Assembly: GCA_003194525.1 (NCBI GenBank)
Contig: NBIV01000100.1
Coordinates: 1 to 64,000 of the forward strand
Length of the DNA stretch: 64,000 nucleotides
Direction: 5' to 3'
Source of the DNA: Gracilariopsis chorda
Lineage: Eukaryota > Rhodophyta > Florideophyceae > Gracilariales > Gracilariaceae
Every line of letters begins with the position of its first letter. Within the stretch, counting starts at the first letter, position 1. The translations under genes and the position numbers were made by a program. The notes under the pieces were generated by a model that worked only from the letters and a program-made list of their open reading frames with translations, made no database searches and had not been told where the DNA came from. Shown piece by piece: positions 22,779 through 34,807 of this stretch.

Positions 22779-25308
22779 CTTCCAGCCAGCGTCAATGGGT
22801 ACGGTTTCGGACACCATCCCAGTCAGCAAAATAACAAGTCCTCTGTTTCAGGAGAAGTTGAACGTTCAACCCAAGAAGTACTGGAGCGATTTAACTCTAT
22901 ATATACTCAATTGGTTTCGGAAATTGGAGCGGTAACATCTTCTTCTAGTAACAGTGACATACGATTTGCCGATTTGCCTGCAGATCATGATATTCATATG
23001 CTATGGAATCACATTCCCGCGGCTGTGAAGCTTTCTATCACAGCCGAAGAAGCTGGAAAGGCGGTCGCCCGAAAGGTATTTAAGCGGCTTTTCGAATGGG
23101 ATTCTAATATGTATCGTGAAGCTCATGTCCTCACTTTGGAAGTCTTTGTGAATCTTGTCGGAGATTGTTGAAGGAGCTTGCTACCTGGTTGGCGTTTTCT
23201 GAAGCACGGAGAAAGCTCAATCTAGAATGTATTTTGGCACTCGTCAGACCTGGCTCTCTACTCAGCAAGACCAGCTATGATGAGATTCTTGCAAAAGCTA
23301 TAGAAAATGGTAGAAACGTGACAGCACTGGATTTCGCTTGTTCTCTTGAACGGAAAGCAGTCATTCAAGAGCCAATGGCTACTGCAGGTGACTTTTATTT
23401 AACACTTGAAGGTATTTTGAAAGTCGCACGGAAGCAAAACACCGCGATTGCGTCTATGTCCGCAGATGAACTAATTGCACTTGGGGACGCTGCACGAGCC
23501 GTCGTTCACAAATTAGATGCAACAAAAATATCGGGAAGTACAACCACTGAGACCAACAAGACGTCAACAAAACATGTAAAAGAGCCAGAAAATACCGATC
23601 TCATGGGGTCAAGGGAAGTAGTCGCGGAAGCTCTTCTTGAGTGACACCGAGTCTTGACTGCTGGTGTTAATCGATAAATTCTAGAATAAGCGGTTAGGAA
23701 CTTCATGGAACAGGCACGTGCAAGGTTCTTGGCAAGAACTGAGAACATAAAGAAATTCTTCCGAGTAGCTGTGGAGCTCGTGACCACGGCGACTTTTCTG
23801 GTTCTGGAGTCTGGGGCGAGTGAATCAGAAATATCACCCGATGTTATTGAGGCCTCTTGCACGGCAGTTCAGAGTCTGATATGTATGCTGAGCACACTCT
23901 GTCATATGGAAAAAGCTGGATTCGCTTCTAAGAAAATCAAGGAGGTGCATTTACTCTGCCATTTCTACGTCGCTGTTGCGAAGGATATGCTCATCCGATG
24001 CAGCAGAGGGGATTTGAGGGAACATTTTCGTATGCTAACTGGTATAATGGCTCAGTTTTTAGTTTGCTCGATTGTGAAGGAACGTAGTGGCACAGATGAC
24101 TTTGAACTGACTGTTGATCAGTGGTCTATAGCGTTCTCCCATAACCTTCGGGGCATGTCTTCGAAGGCAGAAGCTATAAAGTTCGTAGACGAAAAGGAAG
24201 ACGGACTATTCCGATGGGTAAATGATCTTGGAAGCCTAACAAGTGAAGATGTGGAGGTTAATCTTGACATTATTTCCGTTCAAGGAGCACTCGTAGGCGT
24301 CCTAAGCTTTTGTTCGCCCTCAAGGATACCCCAGTTTGCTTTCTGCTGGCTAGAACTTCTAGCAAACAAAGAATTCTTCCCAATTCTACTTTTTGTTAAG
24401 AATGTGAATGGTTGGTTTTTGTTTCGGCATTTGCTTTTTTCGTTTCTTCACTTCATCTCTGGATATCTGAAAAACTCTACTGAACCGCTCTCAATGGTTG
24501 TTCGAACGCTTTAAAATGGGTTGCTGAGAGTGTTGTAAGTTGTTCTCCATGACTTTTTATAGTTCTTCTGCGCATATCACCTGGACTCCTGCAATGTTAT
24601 ATTAGTAGGTGCGTTCAGCTTTGGAATTTAGTTCTATCGTCGTTCCCGAAACAAATGCGCCTTCCTGATCCGTTTGCTTCTGATCTGAACGTGAAGAAAC
24701 TGCCGGAAATGATGAATCCTTCCTTAATACTATCGAATTTTGTGACTCCGTTACAGGTTAGTGGCATGAAAGGGGTGATTGATACCTTGAAATCGAGTGG
24801 AAGGATCAGTGGGCAAGGGATGTACCTTGATCTTGTGAATTATATCCACTTCACTAGTGACAAGGGACAGACCAGTTACAATCTTACCGTACTCAATTCT
24901 TTAATCGTTTATCTAGCCCACAGCGCTACGTCCGGTTCCATTGACCGCGATATCTTGAACAGGCCTTCTACGAATATAATTCGTTTCTTGACTTCTCAAC
25001 TCGACTTCGAGGTGCAAACACATCTTTCCAATGCACTTACAAACCAACTCCGTTTCCCCAACAGTCACACTATGTACTTCAGGAATGTGATCCTCATGTT
25101 ATTCCGCGAATGTAATAGTGAGTGGGTGAAGGAAGAGACTACGAAAGTGCTGGTCGAGAGGCTGATTGCGAACAGACCACAACCGTGGAGACTACTAACT
25201 ACGTTTGTTGAGCTGCTGAAGTATCCTGATTACAACTTTTGGAACTAATCGTTCGTAACTTGTGCGCCTGAAATTGAGGACCTGTTTCAGAATGTTTCAA
25301 AGCATTGA
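22779..25308 (+). pseudogene. NOT1: NOT1 (CCR4-NOT scaffold) C-terminal-half relic
   Basis: The C-terminal block at 24610-25308 reads MRLPDPFASDLNVKKLPE, NQLRFPNSHTMYFRNV, LVERLIANRPQPWRLL and CAPEIEDLFQNVSKH, the hallmark order of eukaryotic NOT1/CNOT1, the scaffold that holds deadenylases and repressors in mRNA decay. Upstream, 22850-23640 matches the segment after the CAF1-binding domain (LPADHDIHMLWNHIPAAV, LKELATWLAFSEARRKLN). The gene is dead: frameshifts near 23161 and 24583, stops at 24512, 24536 and 24560 inside conserved sequence, and a TAA at 25246 just before the last conserved residues. Stops between 23642 and 23697 vanish if a 57-base GT-AG intron (23641-23697) is removed in frame. 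The N-terminal half is absent. Confidence 0.85.
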
Positions 25309-26404
25309 ATGGCGCCTTCATTTCAGAGTAGACGCCAATCACTGGTGTCTGTTAAGTAGGGCGGACAACCATGGCTAGAAAGAACTAGTGCTATTGTTAA
25401 ACATTTCTCATCGTATACATTGTAGAAGGCCTACCCTTTAGCCCTTACCGAAAACAACGTGGGCCATGATTACCAAGCACTAGAATAGGCAAGATATTCT
25501 GCAAGGAATCGCAACTGCAAGTTATCGTTTTCGTACGTGGTGAATGTTCATTACCATGATATGGACACCATTGGTACAGGAAGCATAAATATCACTAGTT
25601 CCCAGCCGCACATTGGGCCTCGTTACGGATTTGATCCACATCATCCTTCATCCATCATTAAAGCAATATTACTCGCAGATATTGTTATGCTATACTTTCA
25701 TTTCGCCCCGAGAGTCCCTCGTCGAGTGGAACGCTATTTTTCTGCTGAAAATCCCAAGGAACATCAGAATCTCTGCAGCGATTCCGAGCTCTCTCCATAA
25801 AAGAGGTCTGATCTCCTTGTTCGCAGATCGACTTCTGCGTATCATCTGGGAGGCTACTTACGGCTCTTTCAGCAGTTGAAGAGATACATTCATGTCTTGG
25901 TCCACTGAATGTAGCCAATGTGTTTAACAAAGCCGCCTCAAAAGAAATCAATACACCAAAATCAAAGTTAGTCTGTCTGTATCTCACTGAGTCCCATGTA
26001 CCTTCAACCTCTATTTCCCGTGTCTCCAAGCGATTTAAAATCTCTGAAAAGACACAGCGACCAACTCAAACCGTGTAGGTAGATGATCGATCAGCATCAG
26101 ATTCATCGATTCCCAAATTGGGTTCTGCAGCATAGAGAGTGGCTGAATAACGCATGGCGACAACTCCAGTGAAGCTTTCAAACAAACTTCAAGAACCCGA
26201 CAAACGTGGCTCGGCTTCCTCTCTTGAAACGCCGCAACATAGAAAAACGAAATCGAACACAATATAGATAGAATGGAAGCAGTAGCAGAAGTGAAATATG
26301 CGTTGCCACCACAACCAACTCCCCAAATACCACCCAAACCATCATTAACACCAATAACTCCAACAAAACCACATGAAACAGCACGTAGCGTTAACAAAAG
26401 TAAA
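25309..26404. other. No recognisable gene
   Basis: A few overlapping short frames on both strands show no domain signature, and nothing ties them to the NOT1 relic on the left or the SANT-like ORF on the right. Confidence 0.45.
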
Positions 26405-26423
26405 TCAAAAGGCAGTAGAGAAA

Positions 26424-27488
26424 CTACATAGCATTGTTCTCTGCATCAGGTCTGGACTTGTCAACCACCTTCTTAAACCTCTCCAGCAGATGGCTATGGT
26501 TTTGTTGTAGTAAATCCACCAAACTCTCATCATGAAGATCCCGAGCACTTTTGATCTGCATTGAGCTCTCTGCAAGATACGTTGGTAGTTTGAAACGATG
26601 ATCAAATTCGTCCCTCTGCTTTTCTTCATCTGAGTTCTGTGGCCCTGCATTCCTGTCATGCTCAATGGCAAGAGGCTCAGGCAAAATTGTCGTCTGTTTC
26701 TCTGAAATCTTATTTGATTGAACCACTCCTTTCGATATTACGCTAAGATCCTTATAGCTTCCACTGTTCCGTGTCCCAGAGTTTTTCCTTCGCTCCACCG
26801 TAGCCTGATTCTGTTGTTCAATTCCTAACCAACCCTCTTAAATACCCCCTTCATCTTCCTTGATGAGCTTCGAGGTTGTTGAGAGCAGATCATCCGCGTC
26901 GTTGGCGATACCGATGCGTGACTCGCAAAAAAGGACATAAGCCCGTTTCGAATTGGTGGTCAGCTCACCTTTCGGCGTCATCCGTAAAAAGTTGCAAATG
27001 TTACTTGGATCTTTCTATCCTGACGTAGACCAGTTTGCCCTTGTTATAGTAACCATCTTCTTCATACTGTTGTACTGCTTTTTTAACACGGAAGCGCTAC
27101 GGTCGCATAGACGTCTCAAATTAGAGTCTACCTCATGCAATCTCCCAGCAAAACTGTGCTTCGAATCCACTTTCTTATCGTTAAATCGATTTTCAATAAC
27201 AAACCAGTACGAATCCCATGTCACGTTAGCGTCCAACTCTCTTCGATTCAATGTCCTACCGATAGCCTTATCGAGGGCATTCTTTGCACGTTCGTCGTCC
27301 CGTAAAGTTTCTATAAGCCTCGCAATTTCATTGAGACTGAAGCTTGGATCACTGTGCTCGACTTCCCTATCAATCGTGAGCGGAAATCCAGAGCCTGATT
27401 CTGCCATTTTGTAATCAATAATAAGTTTCATAACCACTTTGTGGTCGTCAAAGTGAACCATATTAACAAAATCAACTACTCGAGGCAA
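26424..27488 (-). pseudogene. SANT/Myb-like ORF (Harbinger-associated type), copy B, frameshifted
   Basis: The N-terminal part (27488-27015) carries FSLNEIARLIETLRDDER, RTLNRRELDANVTWDSYW and FVIENRFNDKK, a helix-rich SANT/Myb-like pattern, followed by a basic helix (SVLKKQYNSMKKM). The frame breaks near 27015. A second open segment (26798-26424) is charged and coiled-coil-like (SLVDLLQQNHSHLLERFKKV). In PIF/Harbinger elements such an ORF helps the transposase reach the nucleus and bind DNA. It is divergent from the transposase at 29 kb. Family assignment rests on residue pattern and context only. Confidence 0.5.
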
Positions 27489-28997
27489 ATTAGAAAGTGT
27501 AGCACGACGACTGACCGCGTCGTTTTACCGTTGAAGAAAACTTTTGAGTTCATCTTTTGTTGTAATACAATCCCCGATACTGGTATCCTCGAAATTTTTA
27601 GTGTGAAAATATAAACCTAATCGCGAACGAAGTTCGGCGCGAGTCCGATTACGAATGCGAAGCTTAAACGGCTTTGAAATCGCTCGCAAGTCTTTGCAGG
27701 TCTTTTCCAAGAGAAATCAGTATGAAAAGGCCATTCTCATAGCTTCTCGAAAAGTGGGTTCATTGTATGGAGAAATAGTAATTTCGGAGGACGAAGCCAA
27801 AGCGGTTAGATCCTTACAGCCCGTTGCGGTACTGGTGGCTGCATTTGGGTTTGGTGGCATCTCTTGCCGTGTTATCTCGGACATGATGATGGGTGCTTGT
27901 TTGGACTCCTGCGAATGGAAGGGGTGGGAGCTGGATTAGGACATTTGTATGACATGATTATGGTTGTACGAGAGACAAGAATAAGGTAGGGGAACCGTGA
28001 AAAGACACCAAGCGCTTGCCGCGGGAGATTATAGATTGTTTATTGCACAACCAAATTGCCGACAGAACAGGTCCGTGGGGCAGACGGAGGGTCCTCAAAT
28101 TTGAATGATTGGTTTACGATCGACCAAGTGGCGTGCCCTCGTTTGGGAAGCTTCTCTGCTTACAGAGAAGAGGATTTTAAGAAATTCACATGGCTTTCAC
28201 GGTCAATACGGTTCCAGGTTGATCCCGCCAATCAAAAGGCCTATATGAGCGTGCACGGGCTTCGTTCACGCTGGTTTAGACACTGCCTCAGTTCTTTTGT
28301 TTACCTTCTCGTGACGTAAGGCGTCTGCATATGTAAATACTGGTGATACAGGCCCACTTTCAAGCGGTCAGTACTATAATACCTAATAAAAAATTAAACT
28401 ATTCCTTAACATGCCATCCATGATTTACGTGTGTCAACAGATTACGGTACCTGCAAAAGTTTCAAATCCACTATTGGTTCTTATTGAAAACAGTAAAGTG
28501 CATTGAAGTTCTTGTCATCTAATACGTCTATTTTCACAGAAAAGTTCCCAAATACTAGCATATTTTCTTTTTTATGCTTCATACAATGTCATGTCCCATG
28601 GACATAAGCTTATCATAATCTTATGGGTGTATGGTAGGGTTTAGGCTAATTTTGAGGACAGGTGTCGGGAAAATTTACTTCGAGGACACATTAGAGTTGT
28701 CCGCAAAGTCCGGTAGTTTTTTGGCGAATCGGAGATTAGAATGCTGTCCGCAAAGTTGCAAACCACGATATTGTGTAACAATTTCTGCTGGGTGCTGATG
28801 TTGAAATCCACATTGGCGTTTGACATCAAGACCACACAGTACCAATCCCACACCTGGATTGTAGCCTGAATTTCGGCCCCTAACTGCGAAATCGAGGGGA
28901 AGCCTCAGAAAGCTATTACTACACCAGTGATGAACGACAGAGTTACCGGGTAGCGGACAAAAGTCTTCAGCGTCACTAAAATACGCGTTAACACGTT
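27489..28997. other. No recognisable gene between the divergent Harbinger-type ORFs
   Basis: Short frames at 27525-27710 (minus) and 27655-27939 (plus) overlap each other and show no domain. The A/T-rich stretch at 28320-28640 looks non-coding. Confidence 0.4.
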
Positions 28998-30032
28998 ATG
29001 GATGCCAGTCCCGACATTGGTATAAGCGAAAAAGAAGAGCACCGCAGTTCTATCTCTATCGGAGTTGCATACCCCGCGCTAAAACTCTATCGAGCTACAT
29101 CTTCTACACGTCTTTTACTTCAATTACTCTTAGAGTCTTCTAACGAAGAGGTGGATTGGGAATATTCCGTGAACGCTCTTTCACCAAAAAGTGGACTATC
29201 TGCAACAACATACGTCTGGCCACATTTCTATTTTCAAGACCGTTACCGGGCTTTACCCAGGTGAGTTTGAATGCCTTTCAGAACGAATCTGCCATATTCT
29301 TTTCTGTAGACCTAGATCTTCCGGGAGGATACGTGTGACCTTGGGGAGGCCAACGAAGCTTAACCTTCAAGAGAAATTGCTTTCTATGATCTTGTATCTC
29401 TACAAAACGACAGTTTCCGCTATGAATCTTCCCCCTGAAACTATACTCGGTCGTCGTTGCACGCAGATGTGCTTTTCATTCGCGAAATTATTACAGAAAT
29501 GCTGCTCTGATCATCATGCATACTTAAATGGGCGCAAGATAATGTACTGCTTCAACACCTGTGTTGTTGTTGACCATGACGGACTGTTTATATTTGTCTC
29601 AGCCGGATACGCTGGCTCGTTTCATGACGCACGGGTATTACGAGAGACAACACTAGGATGCAACTGGCAGCTATACTTTAAATTTGATTTGAACTCCCCT
29701 ATTCCGCTGGAATTCGTTTTAAGTGATACAGGGTATATGGGAATGGACCAATTCATACGAAGGCGATTAGACGCCAGAGAGCTTTCAGATGTTGATGCTC
29801 ATCCTGTGCTCTAAGTTATTAACAAGATGCATGCTGAGTTCGTGTCGCGGTAGAATGGGGGATTGGTGGGCTGATTTTTAAGTTCAAAACATTTCTGGAC
29901 ACTTGTCCGAATAGACGGGATAAGTTTAAGCTCATCTTCTCAACCACTGCTATTCTAACCAAGTTTATGAATCTTCGTAGGAAGGATTACGCGACCTCTA
30001 TGGAAGGCGGTACAAACGGGGAAAGTGGTTAA
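28998..30032 (+). pseudogene. PIF/Harbinger transposase relic B
   Basis: Conserved blocks are GRPTKLNLQEKLLSMILYLY near 29345, YLNGRKIMYCFNTCVVVDHD, then AGYAGSFHDARVLRET (second catalytic Asp) and VLSDTGYMGMDQF (third Asp context). The block with the first Asp seems lost, since the N-terminal helices run almost directly into YLNGRK. After the stop at 29812 the C-terminus continues in other frames (NKMHAEFVSR, then EWGIGGLIFKFKTFLDTCPN and ILTKFMNLRRKDY) to a stop at 30030-30032, so a single-base change shifts the frame near 29852. Confidence 0.82.
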
Positions 30033-30055
30033 TGGATCTAATTTCCGTGATAGCA

Positions 30056-30607
30056 TTAAAACCCAGCAGCCTCTGTCACTTTACGGGTGAAATCTTCTTC
30101 TGAAAGTATTCCGTTATTCTTGAGTGTTATCAGTCTGTCGATGACGTGGTTGACCTCCTGACTCTGTTTTGCAGCCAGCTGTGAAGCACGCAATTCTTTC
30201 TTACCAGTAAGGACATCTTTCAAGACTTTGTTTTGGTGCTTGATAGTATCAAAAAGACCGTCAGAACCTAAATCAACGTCCTTACCAATTTGATTGATGA
30301 ATTCTACGGCATCCTTCAGAAATTGCTTTCTTGTCTGCGGCTTGTCGTTACTGATAATCCCTGAGTTACTTGAATTAGAGACGAGAGACTCCCGAAACGC
30401 CCCCATTCTTTTCCAGTTGTACATGTCGGATTCCTTCAACCGAGTCATTAGGTTTACGTGTTGAACAGTGGCCTTTCCATGCGTTTCGTCAGAAATACCT
30501 GTTCTTATGTCGTTCAGAGCCGATTGCAGTGCATCTTGCAAAGTAAGTTCTTGCGGGAGTTTTTCTCCATCAAAAGACTCTCTGGAGGCCTGAAATGTTT
30601 CCTCTTA
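30056..30607 (-). CDS. Hypothetical protein, tail-to-tail with Harbinger relic B
   Basis: An open frame from about 30607 to a stop at 30056 (Met at 30541) gives a charged, largely helical protein: LQDALQSALNDIRTGIS near the start, LKDVLTGKKELRASQLAAK in the middle, and SEEDFTRKVTEAAGF at the end. I do not recognise a family. Its stop lies 24 bases from the Harbinger relic's stop, in convergent orientation, which suggests that it may be part of the same element or of a neighbouring one. Confidence 0.4.
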
Positions 30608-30611
30608 GACT

Positions 30612-30989
30612 TTAAAAAATCTCTATAGACAAGCTTTCAAACAGCCCCCGGTATCTTCTGCACCACTTTCTTACGGCCGCAGCAGTAGCTCGCGAAATGT
30701 TGGTTATAATGGCGGTCAGCACAACAAGTGCTTCTGCGCCAACAGCAGGACACGTGCGGTTTGCTGGGCAATCGTTATCAGATGTTTGAATAATCTTTCC
30801 CTGTTCGGAGCCTAGTAAAGATCCCCGCAGAGCAGTTGTTTCCGGCTTGCTAACCAGTGGCGTTGTTGGAGCACGAGAAGCTCCAAAAACGTTATTATCA
30901 TTGGGTCCCAATGTGGTTTCCTCAGAATGACTAACGGCATCCGCAACAGTCATTCCCCTCATAATTTCATTGGCCCCTCTATAATCCAT
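30612..30989 (-). CDS. Hypothetical ORF, 125 aa
   Basis: This open frame lies just upstream of the previous one and may be part of the same gene. It has a hydrophobic stretch (EALVVLTAIITNISRATAAA) near residue 90 and a basic C-terminus. No domain is recognised, and it could be a chance frame. Confidence 0.25.
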   Translation of the reverse strand: MDYRGANEIMRGMTVADAVSHSEETTLGPNDNNVFGASRAPTTPLVSKPETTALRGSLLGSEQGKIIQTSDNDCPANRTCPAVGAEALVVLTAIITNISRATAAAVRKWCRRYRGLFESLSIEIF

Positions 30990-31383
30990 AATGTGACTGT
31001 GGAGTTAGAGCTGATGCGTAGCGGCCGTCGTGTACGAGATGCCGAGTACAAGAATAGTCACGACGGCGAAGGACCTAGAAGTGTTGATCAAGAGGGGACG
31101 GCGGGTACAGACTTGGTCACCGGGGTAAGAAGTGCAGAGCTGGTGAACAGAGTGGAAGTGCAGACGTAGAGACCTTCCCGTTTGGGAGGTGCACGGCTGG
31201 GTAGTGCGGCTGCAAAGAATCCAAACTGGTTGAAGGTGGGCAGGAGAGGAGAGCAGAAGTCTGGTCAATATGGCAGTTGGGTCAGAACACACGAAGTTAG
31301 TGAAGGTGACTACGGTTGGAGAAAAGACGTCATGGTTGTGTTGGGCTGGGAGTGCACCCATTCTGAGGTTGATCTCAATGTCG

Positions 31384-31523
31384 AAGGTACAACATTTTTG
31401 AAGGTGGTGTCGGGGTGGAAGGTTCACCCTTTTTAAGGGTAGTGTCGCTGTGGAAGGTGCACTGTTTTTGAGGGTGGTTTTAGGGTGGAGGGAGCAACCT
31501 TTTTGACGGTGGTAGCGGGGTGC
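31384..31523. repeat. 35-bp minisatellite, four tandem units
   Basis: Four imperfect 35-base units start at 31384, 31419, 31454 and 31489, each with the core T-run followed by GA-GGTGGT and ending in GGGTGG or a variant. A degenerate extra unit is visible on each side (about 31348 and 31524). The unit is not a multiple of three, so it is unlikely to be coding. Confidence 0.75.
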
Positions 31524-32686
31524 AATTTCAAACTCGGTGACAATTGCTGGGGGGTTGGAGTAAAAGTCCGATGAATATGGTAGAGCTGTCATAATGGAGA
31601 CTCAGCGACGGTAGAAGAGTAGAGAGGCCGACGTTGTGAGCAGGTTGAAGCGTGCAGACTTAGATAAGTTGCGATGGGACGATATTGATGGTGTGATTGT
31701 GTGGGGGTGGGGAATGCAAACGTTCTGACTGTGTCAGGGCGTTGACTGCTGATGTAGTGATGGGTGGGGTTCAGACAAGGCGATGAGAGGGGAACTCACA
31801 CGCCTGCGAGTTTTCGAAGGTTTGTGGGTTTGGCAAATCTCGGTGTCAGAATGGGCACGTGTAAACTGCTGCAAAAAAATTCACAGCGAGAATCGCGCAA
31901 CGCACGCACTTTACGGACAACACTATTGTATGTTCCATTCTCAAAGATAGTTTGTTTCTCCCTTCATATCTTCGTTGCTCTCAGCTTTGTTGATGCTGTG
32001 AAATGTTGAGATGTTGTAATTGGGATACTGACGTCTTTATTGCGGGTGCACCCTTCCATCAAACCGAAAGAGGCTGTTTGTAAGTTGATAAAGGGCCGTA
32101 CTGATAACAATGTACTACGAGAGACAACGTTACCTTCCCAAAAGCTTCTGAGGTCGAGGCTAAGGAGTATGAAGGCTGCGCTGAAGCGAAGGGAAAAGTA
32201 CAACTTGATGTAGATATAACTCTACGCAGTAATCTTTCCAGCAGAAAGTGGTGAACGTAGCAGTTTTTGTCGGGAAGTAGGTTTGAAGCTAAAATGACAT
32301 CCCTTCACACCTTATCATACAAAGTAGTTTAATTGTCATTATATTCAACAGCATTTAGGCAACCAAAAAGTTCGACAATGGGGGAGACCGAATCCTTGAC
32401 CCAGATTGCCCGATTCAGGATTTTCTAACAGCAATAGAAAGGTCTTGCTCACAGCTCTGCAGCGATTTAAGGGGCGTTCTACGAGTTGATGTGGCTGATA
32501 AGCAAAAGCAGGAAACTTAGTCTAGAGCAATAGGAAGCATCCACTTCTCAGAAGATTATTCTCAAGTCTTCATCTTGTCGGCAGGGCGAAGATTTCCGCC
32601 GACAAGGAAAAAACCACCGTTGCATTGGATAAACCCTCTGAAACCGAAAGAACTCCAGTTGTGTTCTTCCTGTCGATAAGAGGGCA
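31524..32686. other. No recognisable gene
   Basis: Short unmatched frames only. G-rich sequence up to about 31,800 gives way to ordinary composition. Confidence 0.4.
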
Positions 32687-34058
32687 ATGGATGGCTCACA
32701 AGCGCAATATCACAACTCGAACGCTTGGTCACAATCTGAACACAACCAAGACAATGTTTCGAGCCACAACGCCGGTAATTTCACCCCAAACACCGACCCT
32801 CCCCATGCCAATCACACCGTACATCCCACTATCCGTCCTAAAACAGTTTCTGAAGCATTTGAAATGCTCATTGCTGCTTCCTTCGACAACAACCAATGCA
32901 AGCAAGCACTAAAAGCAATGAAAATTGTTGGAACTCACAACGCGAAGCTTGATACAAAGCGAAAGATGATAGTTCAGAAAATGGTACAGACGCATATAAC
33001 ACTTAAGGAAGTGAACGATTTAATAGCATCCAATGCCGCTAATGACAGCAATATTACCGATTTTCGTCGACTTCCTTCGACAACAGTATGAATAGGACGA
33101 GCGGAAGACAAATCTGAGGTTATAGAATACATACGAGGAGACGCACTAACTACTGTTGATGAAGAATATGTGATGAATAGCTCAAATATAATTGAACCAC
33201 AGCTGACATTGAGCGTATCAGTGGATGAAAGGCGTCCTGCTTTTGAAGCGTCCCAACTCTTTATACTACTCCATGTTCTTGCAGAAACAAGAACGACAGG
33301 TATGCAACAGAAGGTAATGCAATGCTACGATCGGGATCAACTTGATCAAGAGATAACCGATCCGTGGACAGAAGAAATTGCTCCTCTTTTTAATTATTGC
33401 CAGTTTAAACCAAGGGCAAATACATTGTTATCGGGATGTGTGGCACTGAGTGATATTTGTATGATTAGTCCTGCCCTAAGACCTCATTTACGTGATGGAG
33501 GTGTCTTGAAAAGAATGTTTGGGGAACTCAAGAGTTTATATGGCACTTGTATCTCTCGATACGAGGCCTCTGGGCAAGGAGATCCTGAAGCTTTTGCAAC
33601 ATTTGCTAACGGGAAGTCATATGTTTTGTATGCGTTTTGCTTTTTGAAACAACACCCGATTCTCCAGCCACTCGCGACAAGGTTATTGGATAGTGAGGTA
33701 AAAAGGGAGGAAGGAGTTGGACGTGGATTTGGTGGATATGGTTATAGGGGTCCAGAGTTTCGAAGCGCAAAACAAAAGAAGGAAGTCAAACAATCAGGAA
33801 ATCAATGTTATGGGAGTGGATAGTCTCGTGTCGGCATTGCGGCCTCCTGATGATAGCATTTCGAGAAAGCTACAAGTTGCGGAGAGAGATAAGATGCGAT
33901 TTGAGGCTCTTGACGCACAGGCGCGTTCGGCGTGTTCTACGCTGAACGCTATTTTAAGGACGAAAGAAATGCTACAGCAGGCATCAAATGATGACGACAA
34001 AGCAGTGTTTCAAAGAATGTTGAAAAAACGTATGGGTAATTTGGGTTCAGCAGAGTAG
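32687..34058 (+). pseudogene. Unrecognised conserved-looking protein (~450 aa) with one in-frame TGA and a C-terminal frameshift
   Basis: The frame opens at 32687 with a Asn/His/Gln-rich N-terminus, then a helical region (SEAFEMLIAASFDNNQCKQA). A single TGA at 33089-33091 interrupts it, after which the same frame continues to 33823 with a protein-like core (LFNYCQFKPRANTLLSG, LKSLYGTCISRYEASGQG, LYAFCFLKQHPILQPLATRL) and a Gly-rich basic stretch. Near 33790 the sense switches to another frame and ends at 34058 with a helical tail (LNAILRTKEMLQQ). I cannot name the family. Convergence with the Harbinger relic at 34.8 kb suggests an accessory ORF of a transposon, but this is only context. Confidence 0.5.
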
Positions 34059-34077
34059 ATGTATCATCGTAAAGTAC

Positions 34078-34506
34078 TTGAGAAAGGTTATGGAAGGGGA
34101 GGTGGACACTATGAGGCTCCGATTGGCGTGGGAGACTGACTTTGCGGAAGCAGGCTGGCAGTTAACTGACGATGGTATGCTAGTTGGGGATGAACAAGGG
34201 AAGGAACATGTCCGTGAAGACGAGCATAGAGCAGTGAACAGCGAAGAAGTGTACCTGTCGTAATTTTTGATGAACATTGCACAATTGTGTGGTAATGATG
34301 GGGCTCTTGTTGGTGTTAAACTGGCAGGTCTAAAGAGAAAAGCAACATCTAAGAGCGATGCAGGTGCAGCTATGGCACGAGTCACTGCCAAACTGGGCCC
34401 AAGGAGGGTGGCAGGATTGCGATCCTGCACCAAGGTGCACGGTTTGATCGATGCAGAAATGGAAGTGTACATTTCTCATACCGGAGCTTGTAGATTGAAC
34501 AAGTGA
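34078..34506 (+). pseudogene. Hypothetical ORF interrupted by one stop
   Basis: Two open segments (34078-34263 and 34267-34506) share a frame and are separated by a single TAA. The translation is charged and protein-like (RLRLAWETDFAEAGWQLTDD, then AGLKRKATSKSDAGAAMARV), but no family is recognised. It may continue the unit that ends at 34058. Confidence 0.25.
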
Positions 34507-34807
34507 TGTCAAGCAATACTATTTGTCTTGTCAACAGAGCTCTGCGACAAGAGCTTGACATATGATGTTGAGGAGTTGTCTAAGTCACAGGAAGCGAGTG
34601 TGATGCGAAAAGTGGGAGATTGGAAGGTCGCGACGGTTGTTTGGCGAGGGAAGCATGGGGCTTGAAAACAGTGGGGTGGCCGGAACAGCCTGAGAAATGG
34701 AGGTCAGAAGAAGAAGGCATGCGGCAACAAAGGTAGAAGTTTTTCGCTCGCGCTGAAACGCAAAGCCAAGAACACAGGGAATAGCAGAACGGAGGCAACT
34801 CATGGAG

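Noticed and set aside
23641..23697. Treating NOT1 as a functional spliced gene
   Set aside because: Even with the 57-base intron, stops at 24512, 24536, 24560 and 25246 and frameshifts near 23161 and 24583 remain in conserved sequence.
31005..31592. 195-codon minus-strand frame
   Set aside because: Runs across the 35-bp minisatellite, whose unit is not a multiple of three; the translation is low-complexity and Pro/Thr-rich.
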